From: Fasciolopsis buskii
Lineage: Eukaryota; Platyhelminthes; Trematoda; Plagiorchiida; Fasciolidae
Direction of reading: 5' to 3'
Assembly (NCBI GenBank): GCA_008360955.1
Contig: LUCM01009167.1
Location: 271,280-335,279, forward strand
Length of the DNA: 64,000 bases
The notes below the pieces were generated by a model. The model made no database searches. It saw nothing but the letters and a program-made list of their open reading frames with translations, and had not been told where the DNA came from. The translations under genes were made by a program, and so were the position numbers. Shown in pieces: positions 49,367 through 61,769 of this stretch (positions within the stretch are counted from its first letter, which is position 1; every line of letters begins with the position of its first letter).

Positions 49367-49613
49367 GCTAAGAATCCACCGATATCTCATTTCAGCCGCC
49401 AAATGTATATCTCAACAACGATGCATCACGACCCCGCTAGGGAGATCAAGGTGAGATTTATTCACAACACTCTGATGCATGCATTGTTGGAAATCCAGCA
49501 CCAATAAACAACGATAATCGATAGGCCGGCCAATATCCTTCAGTAGGTTTTTGGTCATTTGATGTGGGGTTCAGCAATTCTAGTTTGAAAATGCGTTTAC
49601 TTCATACTCCAAG
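49367..49613 (+). repeat. dispersed 245-bp repeat, copy 1
   Basis: From gctaagaatccaccgatatct to about gcgtttacttcat, colinear with 60310-60557. The central 190 bp or so show only one or two differences. It lies in intron 3, antisense to the phosphatase gene. Its family is unknown. It holds no clear open frame or tRNA-like boxes. Confidence 0.9.
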
Positions 49614-52244
49614 TCATTTTGGGATTTCAAAATCAGTATCAACTGATTAAGTGGCTCATCGAATTATCACGTCGGGACACGACATTTTGGATAAGATCGA
49701 GATTCGGGCCACAGTGTTTTTATGTGGAACATACCCTTGGCTCAAATTTGCTCTCGGCCAATTTAAGTCAAAATGAATAAAAGTCCCTCTACTCGAGATA
49801 ATATGTTCATTGAATTCTGGCAGGATGTAACACAAAAATTCTTTTGTAGAAACTGTCGTTTTTGTGTCGAATACTTCACTAGAATCAAAGGAATAACTCC
49901 ATCACCATATAGTCAAAGTTCTCCCATCCGTAATGTATTTTTTATCTGTCTGTATGGCTTTCTTGATTTTATTCGCTTAAGAGTAAACAACTCGAATGGC
50001 AATAAAAAAGTGAAGCAACTTTTTGAAGATTTACCCGCTAGAAATATCCACTTTGTAAGTGTTTTGCAGGTCACCACTTGTCATGCTTGTCACAACAAAA
50101 TCAACGGGTCGCCAGATTAAGGCATTCAGCACTCTTACTATGGCACCTGCTAATTATTTCTCCTGTGTTCTTGTTCAATTGATCTGTACTCCATATCCGA
50201 AAACACATGGAGCGTTTAACGTTTAACTCCACTTGGACAAGGGTGCATAAAAAATCGGTGATAATCTGTCTCTGGAATGGGGAAAAAACTTCTGCCGTAA
50301 AATTTTACTTGAATATAAATGACTTCCGAACGTGACTGTTTTTTTCATGAGGGACATGTTCTTGGCATATTTTTTTGTTCTTGTAATGCGATTGATGGTC
50401 TTGCTTAGCTGAAATCGCTGGAAACTAAAATTTGTTGAGGTTTGTAAAGGAGTTCATCGTCACCTCCATTGTGATATCAAAAGATTTTACTTTTTATAGC
50501 AGACGGTTTCACTGTCGGAATAACAACGTGTCATTAATGCAGGGCACTTAAATGACTTTGACGCAAGGGCGACTTCGTACTCGAAATTTTTCTGTTCCCG
50601 ATCAACTATGATTATTAGGCGCAAATCGGCCCAGCTAACAAATAATTATCTTCAACTTATAGATATAGGTGAAATCGTGAGTAGAATACTCGATAAAATA
50701 AGTTTTTTTTTAAACAACCGTGCTTGTTGATATTTATGAATGAGGACTTAGATAATCCTAAGACCTTTCCTAAAACTCTTATGGAATTTCCACAATACAG
50801 CAGGACTTCATTTTTCACTTTCAGGCGGGTTTACCTAGACAACCAACGTCATCCACCTAACCGACCTTATTACAATTTACAAACAGTTATAATAAAGCAA
50901 ACCTGTGAATGAATAAAAGGTATTTGTTGATATTTATTTTATCTTGCAACTGCTACAAACCTGAGCATTGGAAAAGTTTTGAATGTATCACAATCGGAGG
51001 TGCCCTCAAGTTTGGTCATGTTTCTTTCTGTTTGCAACATGCTCGGGAATATAGATCGAACGCATATCAAGTGCTATAAGACTTTCACCGGCGTCCCACG
51101 AATAGAATCTAACCGTTCCGCTAGGTTATCTGGTAGAGTTTCAGAATTAACAGAATTGAGATGTTTACAGAGGAGTACAACCTGTTCTATTGTCGAGTTG
51201 CCTCATGCCAGTTTGAAAGTAATGTTTAATTTGTGGAGGTGTTTCAGGAGACGTACCTGGGAGTAGGAAATGAGTATATCCAGACCTGGCAAGCCAAGAG
51301 TGAAGATTTAGGCTCAGAAGTAACGAAGGAATCCAGGCCTTGATAACACAATCAAATCAAGGGATATCCACTGGTGACATCAGAACAAAGAATAGTTGTT
51401 GGTTTGCCGGTTACTCACGTCTGGAAGGTGCTTTAAACTGAGGTCGCACAGGAATTTAATGACGACGAATTTCAACGACAGTCATGTGCCTTATGGTGAT
51501 CGCCCAAAGACACTTGTAACCATAGACCCATCGAGGTCGTGTAGAAAACAAGTAAAAGGAAGACGTCTGCACAAGAAATTTATTTCTAATTATTCGGAAA
51601 GAAATATCAGTAAATTCAGTCTGGATGGTCAAACAAAAGTAAATACGACCAACCACAAATCCGATGTGGTGATTTACTTTTTGCTAACCAAGCGCGACAT
51701 TAATTGAAAAGAGGTAAAACCCCAATCAGTTAAACACCGACATTCACCCGACAGGCAGTCACTAAACCGGTCAGCTCCATGTGGCTAACATATGACTTCA
51801 CTATGAAGGATCTTGCCTATTTAACGGAAACGAACGTCCTGGTCCTCTCGAAAAGCATCGAAAGTTTTTAACGTGACTTCACAGCCCACCTGGTAGATCA
51901 CCAAAGACAATAAAACATTGGTGGCATGCATTTAGAGAGACGAATCTCACTAAGGAAGATGCTAATATTTGATAAGTTTATGACGTTGATTAAGCATGGA
52001 CATAGTCTCCATATGTTAGGCAAACAAAAATGGTAGATATATGCTTGAAAAGGCCTACGGCTTCTAACAACAACAAGACAAAAGTAAAAACGAAACAACA
52101 GAAAAGTAGAATTAATGCAAACAGGCGAAATACACAAAACAAATCAAACAATGGCAAATCCCAACCTGCATATTTCTCAATCATCTCAGCAGCAATTTAG
52201 AAAGCAAAATAAAATGGAACATTTGGTATATCAAAAGCCGATAC

Positions 52245-52580
52245 CTTTTCTTCATCAACTAATAACCAGAATTCATCCATTGTATGGCTGAACGGTGTTT
52301 GAGTCAGTATGACATCATCTCGTAGGGAAGTTCCGTCTATGCAAACCGCATTGATATAGCCCGTCCATTCGGGTGTGTTAAGCGCAGCGCGAAACCGAGG
52401 ACGCCACCGATCAATGGGTAACAGATCGTAGGTTTTTGGAAATCTATTACGATGGGCGTTCGTGGCGGCTAGAGCCGTGCGAAGATCGGTATTAGGATCA
52501 GGAGATGGAGTGTATAGGTGAAGCAGAGACCATTGCTCCCACAAATACGACTTTCCAAGTTTGGGATTTTTTTGATTTAA
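52245..52580 (-). CDS. receptor PTP, exon 3: D1-D2 linker and start of D2
   Basis: 336 bp, phase 0 to 0. The acceptor is atctccttttacag before TTAAATC and the donor AAG/gtatcg. It encodes a linker (LNQKNPKLGKSYLWEQW), then ATNAHRNRFPKTYDLLPID (the phosphotyrosine loop KNRY appears as RNRF), GYINAVCIDGTS (conserved YINA..IDG), and VILTQTPFSHTMDEFWLLVDEE (canonical ..TQGPL..T..DFW.M.WE). G of TQGP is T and the loop Tyr is Phe, both common signs of a non-catalytic D2. The end joins exon 4 at the expected alternation of W-E-x and the next strand. Confidence 0.9.
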
Positions 52581-55500
52581 CTGTAAAAGGAGATGAAATA
52601 GCGTAAAACGACAATACTTAATCAATGAGTAGCAAAGGCGAATACTTTTCTTTGAGCCAGTGAGTTTTCATTTGTAGCTATTCGCAAATGAGTTCTGCCT
52701 ACACCTCATTTGAGCGCTGAATCAGGGTCGACTTCCTCTTATCGAAACGTCCCATCTTCGTTTTTGTCCCTTGTTTATAATATTTCGGCAAAAACGATTG
52801 TCAATTAGCGGGAAAATTAGAATCGACAGTGGTTGTAAATGTGCGCAAATGAGGTACGCGAACAAATTGCGAATGCCCATGGTTTTGGTAGGCAAGTTAA
52901 CAATACCACAGCATGATAGCAAGCCTCACTCGCAAGCACGCAAGCGATTTCGTGTGTTCACAATTGGTGATTTCGAACGGCATGCTGTCGAGCTAATTAA
53001 TGGCTCTTCCCCAGGATTCCTCACAGATAAATGATTTATTATTCTGTCAATGAAATAATAGCGCATCGATGTTGATTGTAAATACGAGAGCCATTCGATC
53101 CTACTGCTAATTTCACCGGTGGAGCAAACCGATTTTTCGTTTCTAAAAATGTCCTCACTTAGAAATAGGAAGCATCTGCCAGAATGGGTGTGATATGAAT
53201 CAGTGTCATTTCACTTGCTTATCATATTCAGCTTTTGTTATAGCCCGTGATTACGACCAAAATCCACTAGCCTTGAGTTTACCTCACCATTTTATACCTT
53301 TTACTCCAACCACAACTTGCGCGTGCTGAAGACGAAAAACAGTAATAAAGTAATCAAATGTTGAAGACCTGAGCGGATATACAAGGCCACATGTAGCAAC
53401 TAAATTAGGTTTTTATCAACACTAAGACAAACCAGCATCGAAAATAAATATCACCCGTTAAGAGGTTGTTTTCCGTGATTTGGAACGTCCCCAAACCAAC
53501 CACGGCTACAGTGATTTGGAGCATGCAAATAAACATAGAAGCCCAACAGAAATTCTCCAAAATAAATTTTTGGAGAACATTCACAGAAACTGCATAAATT
53601 AAATAGTATGCAGCAAAAGAGGCATTGAAGGACGAAAGAATGTAGATCAGTGAAACTCACGACAGGGAAACTATTTCTTTGCTTGGAAACACCCAAGCAT
53701 TAGTTTACCTCATTCATTACATCCCACGACGAGGATTTCTTTCTCCTTCCCCTGGTTTCAACCGCTTTTTCACTCCCAGGGGTAAACACAGGCATGGTTA
53801 AAAGTCTAAATGAGAAATTTCCATTAATCAGTTTATGCTGAGTAGAGATAATACTAGATAAGTTGAAAGTAATGCCGCGGCGCAGGTACTGTACCAATGC
53901 CACGGTTCTCTGCAAATAAAATATGGCAGTGTTGACTAAAGCGGTCATTCCGATCTAGAACATGGTAATATGATCTAAATATATGATTTAAAAAGATCCA
54001 GAACAACAAATGATTGTCAGTAAATAGCTGCTCCTGATTCAGGAGGGCCTCCAGTTTATTATCCAAATCATACATCTTCACACTTCAATAGAAAATTCGG
54101 GTCAGAATGTCCGGATAGTCATCATGGCTTCATACATGGACTAAAAAAAGATTATGTCATGATGGCAGAACGTGGGAAAAATAAGCAGCATGTTAGATTT
54201 GATTTGCATAATGCAACGTTATGGATCTGGAATGGAACCTCCCTTAGCTGGTAAACAACAGTAAAGACATTGAGATGTGGGCAAATCATTGAGCTGGGTA
54301 GAAAATTAATCAAGCTGCGCTTGAATCCTCGGAGTCAAATAGAATGGACTATTCGATTTCTATTTTCCTCATTTGTAGCTATCCGATGACTCGTGGGATA
54401 ATACGCCTTGATCGTTTCCACTTGGCTTGACTATCTCCAGTGTTCTACAAGCCATCTAAAAAACTTCTATCAAGCATTAATCAATATAAGAAACTGTTTC
54501 AACGACATATTTGGAGTTTTCTTAAAAATCGCAAGGTAACGGGGAGTGTGCGGTTGGTTTACTCAAATAGATCCGACAAGACACTGCAAAATTTACAGTA
54601 TTTTCAGGTACTAAAAAGCCAGAAACTGTATTGTAACAGCATAATGAAGTCCAAATACCATTCATCATTTGATTCTGACTGTGACCCTTCGAAATTTTAT
54701 GAGTTTTCATGACTATGAGTATTGCAATTTTCTCCTGGAAATTCCCTTATTGCTGTAGTGAATAGAAGGAATACACGGCAAAATCTCCAAATTTTGGTTG
54801 AAAAATATCCTCCCTCAAGTTTAGAAGCACTGAACTACGGATATGAGTAGTTTCTCAACAGTTCGATATAATGAAAGTGTCCGTTAAACGCAGCACATGA
54901 ATGCGAGAAATCCGATCCATGGCTTGGATATAGATACGCAGAAATGTTCTGACCACATACATTAGGATCAGGAATCTCTAGGCAGTGTAGACGAGATTAC
55001 AAATTTTCACGACTACGTTCGACCATTCGTATGCGACGTGTCCCACAAAGTTATGAGTAGGCCAGAAACATTTATCTATGCTACTCTAGGACGTAGATGC
55101 CAAGCCAAAGGCGAAAGAAACAAAGCGATCGCTAGAGAGCGGTAAAATAAAGTTGGGAACTATCAAACAATGTGAAAACCTGAAGTGGGAAGTTAGAAAA
55201 ACAATTTGAAAAGTCTGCATGGTCATTCCTTAAGCCTCTGCGTTTATCCTTGACACCTTTCTTATCCAGGTGACGTATTGCTTCAGTTTTCCTTTCATTT
55301 TCAGATTAAGTGAACTCAATAATGTGTTAGATGTTGAGTCACGTGGTTCACACGTCCTAAGCGGTAAAAGTAACTAAAATTGTCACAGATGAAGTGATTC
55401 ATTTCGTTTGTGGTGAATAAAGCAGCGCTTCTTTTCGGAGTGCCAACTAGGTTACGGCAAAACAAAGCTGACCGATCTGAAACGAAACCTTTCTCAATAG

Positions 55501-56116
55501 TTTACCTGGTTTCTTGTTATTTCTAGAAAACTCAACAGTATGGGACACAGTAAAGTCATTTTTAATCAGCGACCAGATTTCGGAACAAAGTAACCCGATT
55601 CGCCATTGCAACAGCTTACTGACGGTCCGTAAGTTTCGGCATAACTAAAAAGGTTTTGAATTTGAATGGTTCTTTTGATCTTATTAGCCCATGTCAAAAA
55701 ACGTTCCTGCTGAGTTGATGAAACGATTTTACAATTCAATGATCTCAGGGGCATTCGAATTATTTTTTTGGAATTTCATCTCGATTGGGTTCCGCGTGTG
55801 GATTACGAGGGTCCTTCGTTGATTTAGATCATTTTGTAAACTACTGTTTACCTTGTTAAGTCACAATTGCTGTAGGGCCAGATGAATCTTCACCCAGATG
55901 CGCGCAATCGGAGAAATGGTAACCTGAAAATGGGCTTCTAGAAAGTTGCTTATATATATATATATACATATATATACATATATAATGATGACCACCAAAC
56001 GGGCGTTATGTTTCTGACTGTGACACGGTGACATCAAGTTATTATAGACGCAAAAATGCGTGAGGCAAAAATACAACGCGCGAAACAAAAACTCGAAGTT
56101 GATCTCGGTCACTCAC
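52581..56116 (-). other. intron 2 of the receptor PTP gene
   Basis: 3.5 kb with donor ATT/gtgagt at 56116. No transposon domain or gene recognised inside. It includes the (TA)n tract near 55951. Confidence 0.75.
55951..55984. repeat. interrupted (TA)n microsatellite
   Basis: TA repeats with two C interruptions (tacatatata), in intron 2 of the phosphatase gene. Confidence 0.9.
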
Positions 56117-56340
56117 AATACGATACGTGCTCAGAACGTCCAGATCAACGATACTGTGCCCGGCCAGAATGGCTTCGAACAACAGGTCATACAATAGTAC
56201 ATAATGCTGTGCCGATCGAAACATATTAGCTCGGGCTTTGCTGAGCGATGCACAAAACCTTGCCACGCCAACAACGCGCTCGTGAGTTGCCTGTTGAAGT
56301 AAAGAATCGAACGCGATGTACAGCGCGGTACGGTTCAAAC
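56117..56340 (-). CDS. receptor PTP, exon 2: end of D1
   Basis: 224 bp, phase 1 to 0. The acceptor is ttaactgtcag before GTTTGAACC and the donor ATT/gtgagt. It completes the D1 signature started in exon 1 as HCGTGLNRT, then YIAFDSLLQQA (canonical TYI.LD..LQQ), VVGVARFCASLSKARANMF, and SAQHYVLLYDLLFEAILAG (canonical QTEEQY.F..DAL.EAI). The Q-loop Gln before the Tyr is His. Arg of CX5R is kept. The reading continues to LSTYRI. Confidence 0.92.
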
Positions 56341-58265
56341 CTGACAGTTAAAAGGAAAAGTTAGAACACGTTAATCAGGAATAAACCATAAAACTGGAGT
56401 TAGTAAACGACAAATGAGATAAACAAAAGATGACCATCCATTTCTTTAGCACCGCTCAACACAAGACCACCACAAATATTGACTGCTGAAGGAGTCAAAA
56501 TCCAGCAACTATTTTGGTTGCAAATGTTATATGGCCTTACAGGAAAGATCGACGTTCATTACAAGTTCAAGCCATTCATGTCTGCAAATTTTAGGTTACT
56601 TTTATGGGTTCAACGCGACGAACCGACTGAAGGAAACCAGTTTCTTTGAAAATTACCACTGAGCACATTGAGAAAACACAAGTTGGCGAACCAGTTTATT
56701 TAGGACTCAATGAACTGCGCCTTTACCTGGTTCATCCAATCTATAAACAAGATTGAGTGTTTTGAACAGTAATTGAACTTCAAGGTTTTCCGAAAGAAGG
56801 ATGGTGCACTTTCATCAAATCTCTTACATGTCACTGTAACGAAGGCCGACGAATTCAGCAATCGTCCTTCCTCCCTTCTGGGTGGCAACACGAGAAGTTG
56901 CAACGAGCACCCTAACAAGAAAAACCATCCGACTTATTCTTTCAAGCACGTTAACCAAACCCGACTTGAAGCTAATGGCAGTGCTAATAAGGCCAAATCT
57001 TAACTTGATGTGCGCCGAAGAGTTAAGTTCATTCACTTATGTCAGAACTAGCTGTATTTCTGTGACAGCATGGACATTTTTGAAAGTCGGTTGGCTTACT
57101 AAAATGTTCACGGAATGCATCTGAAGTTGCATTTTGTTGCCGATTCAATACTCTAAAAACTCCAGATTGTTCTTAATATAAGCCTTTTGAGGTCAACCTG
57201 AACTTTGCTTTACATGTTGTCTAACTTGCTTGTTTTTACTGATCCGTACTCAGAATATTACAGTACATAAGAAAAACAATTAGAAGACTGAATTAATCAG
57301 ATAAAATCATGTGTGAGACAGGGGCTGGTGGCATTATGTGTGTAATCTCAAGACGGACGGACGTCGTGCTAATTATTATCTGATCTAAGGTTTGCTTTGG
57401 AGTGGATCGTTGGCCCGATTAGTTGAAGAACGACCTGAATCGGTTTTTGAGAGCAGATTGAAGAACTGTAAAGGCAGATCGCAACAGGTTCCTCCGTACT
57501 CAAGACACGATAGTTTGTCAAACTGAACTGCTGACGCTGTATGTACGATGATAAGGGGCACAAAAGGGTGCACCACTACCCGGCGTAGTTAGTTTGTGCT
57601 ATGTATGAAATTACTGAGCTACTGAGCGACTTATTTGATCCACTGCTCAGCCGTCCAGGGTGGCGCTCACTGATGAGCTCAGACAAACGCCTGGCGCTGC
57701 AAATTGCCCCACACTAACATGCGAATGAACAGACAACCTAAAACACCATTAATCTCTTTTTTTCATCCATATTTTTATCTGATTAATCTAATTCCTTAAA
57801 CATTTTCCTAAAATACGGGTACATAATGGCATGAGTAAGAATCACTAAAAATGAACTTGTTCGCCAACCTGTTTCCCTAATGTACTCAGTGAGATCGCTT
57901 TGACAACTGAAAAGTTGAAATCTCAAAACGTTTGCCTATTTTTGTTCTTACGCAACTATTACCCATCCCCCTAGGAATTCATCGGCTTATAGCAGCATCT
58001 TACACCAAAATGATGACCAGCAAACAAACGATTCGGTCAATGTGAACGGGAACCTATCATTAAACTGTCTCAATTTTTCGATAACCTTGAGGCATCTAAT
58101 CAAGAAGGACAGAAATATAGCGCGAAAAACCCAAAGTTTATTCCCCTAATTTAGGCTTTAAAAATAACGTGATTCTTTGAGTACAGAGATAACAAAGACG
58201 CAGATAGAACAGAGTAATCCAGATAGATTTCATTCAATAGAAACATTGCTGTAAATCGAACTCAC
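56341..58265 (-). other. intron 1 (of those in view) of the receptor PTP gene
   Basis: 1.9 kb. It splits the D1 P-loop between HCGT-G and the following residues (donor ACTG/gtgagt). The overlapping plus and minus frames at 56773-57036 and 57369-57576 were examined without finding a domain. Confidence 0.8.
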
Positions 58266-58695
58266 CAGTACCACAATGGACTAGTACCGGACCATCTTCT
58301 GGACGACTGGCAGTTTTTACTCGGTAGTAAAATTCAATAAATGCAAGACGATCAAACGTACCGCCCCTATTAGAAGAATTAACAAAAAGGTTTCCTAGAG
58401 GGGCATCCAAATGTCTTTGCCATTCGTCACCAGCAGCGTGAGATTTACTAACCGGTGAACCGCTTGCCTTGTTGTCTGCAATCTTTTGCTCGGGTGAGAT
58501 CCAACTATGAAAATGGTATTGCGTCACATTTTGTATTACTCCCGTGGTCATTTCAGTTAATTGAAACTGACGAACGGTGAAGTGGGCATACGAAATAGTA
58601 TCCATGGACTGGACAAGCAAGTTGCCAAAACGTTGTGAGGGGTTCGACGCGTTCGCCTTCGGATGGTTCGAATTGGCATCTATACCAGCCGAGGA
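58266..58695 (-). CDS. receptor PTP, first exon in view: D1 middle and P-loop
   Basis: 430 bp, phase 0 to 1. The acceptor chosen is the pyrimidine-rich ccacctccccaccggccag at 58696. It encodes a Ser/Asn-rich stretch, SYAHFTVRQFQLTEM, NVTQYHFHSWISPEQ, an insertion of about 40 residues (SGSPVSKSHAAGDEW, VNSSNRGGTF), then FIEFYYRVKTASRPEDGPVL and VHCGTG. The WPD loop reads W-I-S: the general-acid Asp is absent. The P-loop starts HCGTG where active enzymes have HCSAG. Length and order otherwise fit the second half of a receptor PTP D1. Upstream exons (KNRY, YINA, TQGP of D1) were not found before 64000. Confidence 0.88.
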
Positions 58696-60090
58696 CTGGC
58701 CGGTGGGGAGGTGGAACATTTATGATCACGCCAGTGGCGAGGGCAATCATTCATCGGTTAGAAAGCATCACAATTATATATACAAATATACAACATATGT
58801 ATATGTATGTACAATATTTTAAGATTAAGGAGTGCATGGTCTCAATTCAAACATACCTGGAATCAAGCTTAGCCCTAAAGGACCAGGCAGACAAAATTCT
58901 ACTTAAGTGAAGTATTACAACGAAAGACAAAATTTATTTGTTTTTATAGTGTACACTTTTCGCTGCAGAAAACAGTAAAGCTACCTGTCAAGTACCACAA
59001 TGTCGATAGTTAATCGTAGTTAAATTGTGTTCACGCTCATTAAGTTGGGGGTCGTGAACCTCCGACGGCCGTGTTGAAGAAGTGAGCGTTTTCCCTATAA
59101 ATGTCGCAACAGTCCACTGTGGGCAATGTGACTTTGTGAATATGACCAGTCAAAAAGAAGGCCATTTCCTTTTGTGGCGCTGAGATGACAGAATTCACCA
59201 GAAGAGGTAAATGAAGCACTCAACTGGCCACCGGCTCACTTGATTCAAAATTTCTCCCCTGTAAGTCACACCTACTTCTCAAAGGCTGGATAATAATTCT
59301 CCAAATTAAAAAAACAACTTCAGGACAACAGCCCACAACACAGTTGCCTTTAAAAATAGCGAAGATCTAACAGAAGAAATTTTAAGTTTTATAAAAATTC
59401 GTGCGCCGATATTTTCACTAAGCACAAACACGTTAGTCACTCTATAATCTTCACCTCCTCCTCTCGCACTCACAGTCAATGAAAACTGTTTCTAAGGGAA
59501 ATGTTGCCCCTGTTTACCCACGTCCTCCTTTGGAAAGCATTTGAGTCTCACCCGGATTGTTTCTGCAGGCTGATGTTCTTCTTCGTCCTCGATGGACCCT
59601 CATACCAATCACAGCTGTCGTCAGAAAGTTGAAGCGGGTTGGATAATAAAACTGGTCAGTCAGCAGACCCCAGTTTCGTTACTCGTTTGATAGTTTTACA
59701 CAATTCTTCTGCGAATGTTTACTTTCGTCTACATGGATGCGCTGAGGTTGCGGTTCCCAGTTTTTTTCGGCGTATGCTCGACTGGGCTGTCGGTGAGAGG
59801 GTGGGGATCACAATACCTGCATGCATCCAACTCCATAGCCAATTAGGTACAGTGAGACTTGCAAGGTCGTGAAAAGTAAGCAATCGCAGTTCTGACAGAT
59901 GTTATTTATTTCCTGCCTCGCTTAACATTTCTACAGACTCCATCAAGGTCCAGTCGAAAATGTTATTTGCCAAACGCTATATCACTTCCTATATAAAACA
60001 AACCAGGCTGCTACTGTGATTTCAGCATCCCGGTAGGTGGGTAGGATCCTCATTCTCTGACATTAGTTGGAACGATTTTCAAATACCGAT
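58696..60090. other. upstream intron sequence, nothing recognised
   Basis: No exon of the missing D1 N-terminal half was found on the minus strand (no YINA, TQGP or QYWP motif read by eye), and no transposon domain. Confidence 0.5.
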
Positions 60091-60099
60091 GATGGTTAG

Positions 60100-60308
60100 A
60101 GTTAGTCACTCTTGCGATCTTTGAATACATCGACAGAAGTGGGCTGCAGAACTGCTCGTTGAAAATAGTGCATGTGACTGTGTTAACCCAAAGAGTCGCT
60201 GTACATTATCCCGAATAGAGTTGGGACTCGTGGTCAGATTACATTGTACTTCGCCGTTTTCCGTGTACTGCGACAGGGATTCCCCTTTATTACCATTTTG
60301 GCGACTTT
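60100..60308 (+). pseudogene. RTE-like LINE RT scrap
   Basis: One frame reads ESLYIIPNRVGTRGQITLYF then AVFRVLRQGFPFITILAT. This aligns with the RT block SLY.NT.GRVRAYGQLS..F...SGVRQGCP.SPFLF. Only the spacing and V-RQG-P core are kept. It ends where the 245-bp repeat begins. Confidence 0.55.
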
Positions 60309-60309
60309 G

Positions 60310-60557
60310 GCTAGGAATGCAGCCGATATCTCAATTTAGCCACCAACTGTATATCTCAACAACGATGCATCACGACCCCGCTAGGGAGATCAAGGTGAGA
60401 CTTATTCACAACACTCTGATGCATGCATTGTTGGAAATCCAGCACCAATAAACAACGATAATCGATAGGCCGGCCAATATCCTTCAGTAGGTTTTTGGTC
60501 ATTTGATGTGGGGTTCAGCAATTCTAGTTTGAAAATGCGTTTATTTCATTCTCAAAG
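60310..60557 (+). repeat. dispersed 245-bp repeat, copy 2
   Basis: Same unit as 49367-49613 (offset about 10944). It begins at ctaggaatgcagccgatatct directly after an RT scrap and ends near gcgtttatttcatt. The edges are shared by both copies and so probably mark the true ends of the unit. Confidence 0.9.
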
Positions 60558-61760
60558 ATAGTCCAGGATCTGCGTCATGCTAATTCAATACAGAAGATCA
60601 TCAACGCTGTGTTCAGGATCGATGAGCCGTGCGCAGGTGCAGGCGTACGCGAATATACACTTGCCACTGTACAATGGTCAATGTTCGTCCTCTGTCTCTC
60701 TTATACACTCTTGATCTTGGCTTATGGGTTGGTTCGCCTAGACTGTAGACTGATCGCAGACCTCTTTTACCATTTTTTCGTCGTAGTTTCTGGTTGACTA
60801 GCATGTGTTCATTGTAAAATTTTCACAATTGCCGTGCGGTCGCTAAATATGGATACAAAAAACACCTTGTTGGAAGTACATCGGATATTCAGAGCACGAA
60901 TTATACTCCACTAAACGGGAAAACATTTTTTGGCAACCAACCAGCATCCTGAGCAGGTCTAGAGTCGCAGAGTTACCAATGGTAAATTTTCGATCGGCAT
61001 ACTTCAGCGTTATAGGTTTGATCATTTGATCACTGTATCCATATGACTTCCTAATTTTGGCTCCCCAAACGCCACAGTATGGTCGTGGCTGCGTGTCTGA
61101 GACTTCAAGTTGACTGCTCGCCTGAACATCCCTCGAAATGATCCCACACAGCCTCTGCTGAAGTCTTGAGCATTCCCTTCTCGTCGCGTTGCTTTCACCA
61201 AAGTTGCAGTTCGAAGGCTAATGCCCGAAGCTCTCCACCGGGCTGACTGGTCTTTCGCAGTCAATCTCGGGGAGGATGGTTAAGCTATGATTCCAAGCCT
61301 ACCACGAACAGCGCACGAAGCATACGAGACTATGCTCACTGGCATCTGTGGCAAAGAGGTGTACTGGACATCCAGGAAGTCTGGTCTAATGCAAAGGGCA
61401 TATGAATCAAAAAAATCGATTCCTAGAGGATAAAGATCCTACGTTCCATTCCCCTGCTTTTCGAGTTGCGTTCTGGATGGCTAAAGGTTCCTGTCATGGA
61501 TCCTTCATAAAAGCAACTGCATGGCTTGGGCAATCTGGTTGCATTATGCTTACAACTAAACCATGGATTTGCAAGATTACATCACCCAATTGATGACGTC
61601 TTCACGAAGTCACTTTGTTCACTTTCCGTCGGTTGTACAACTAGTTAGATCCCCTCTTTTCCATATCTTCGCTCAAGCTCGCTAACGCAGAACCGAGGCA
61701 CAGTCCAATGTCGACTAATAAGCCTACATTTCTACCCACGGACGCTACAACTCTCCTGCG
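60558..61760. other. no recognised feature
   Basis: Short frames only. The stretch before 61.7 kb may be 5' flank or 5' UTR of the RTE-like LINE that follows. Confidence 0.5.
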
Positions 61761-61769
61761 ACTGCGCTC

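Larger units (their letters stand above)
46891..52244 (-). other. intron 3 of the receptor PTP gene
   Basis: 5.4 kb with donor AAG/gtatcg at 52244. It includes a TA tract, a gypsy-like gag scrap, the diverged palindrome-unit copy at 49255 and a dispersed repeat. Plus-strand frames at 49773-50120 and 50979-51266 match nothing known to me. Confidence 0.75.
33364..58695 (-). other. receptor-type protein tyrosine phosphatase gene, 3' part (six exons)
   Basis: The only host gene recognised. Exons in transcript order are 58266-58695, 56117-56340, 52245-52580, 46510-46890, 37498-37719 and 33364-33876. Phases are 0-1, 1-0, 0-0, 0-0, 0-0 and 0-stop, with GT donors and AG acceptors throughout. The product contains the second half of PTP domain D1, a D1-D2 linker, all of D2 and a tail of about 155 residues. 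Tandem PTP domains are the hallmark of receptor PTPs. D1 looks closest to the PTPRG/Ptp99A-like style (VTQYHFHSW, LYDLLFEAIL), but the subfamily is a guess. Both domains are degenerate at catalytic loops. Introns of 1.9-9.2 kb are filled with LINEs and SINEs. The 5' end lies outside the window. Confidence 0.85.

Noticed and set aside
57660..57715. Hammerhead ribozyme (cactgatgagctcagacaaacgcc)
   Set aside because: CTGATGAG is present but stem II does not pair and the GAAA is AAA preceded by C; no closing stems could be drawn.
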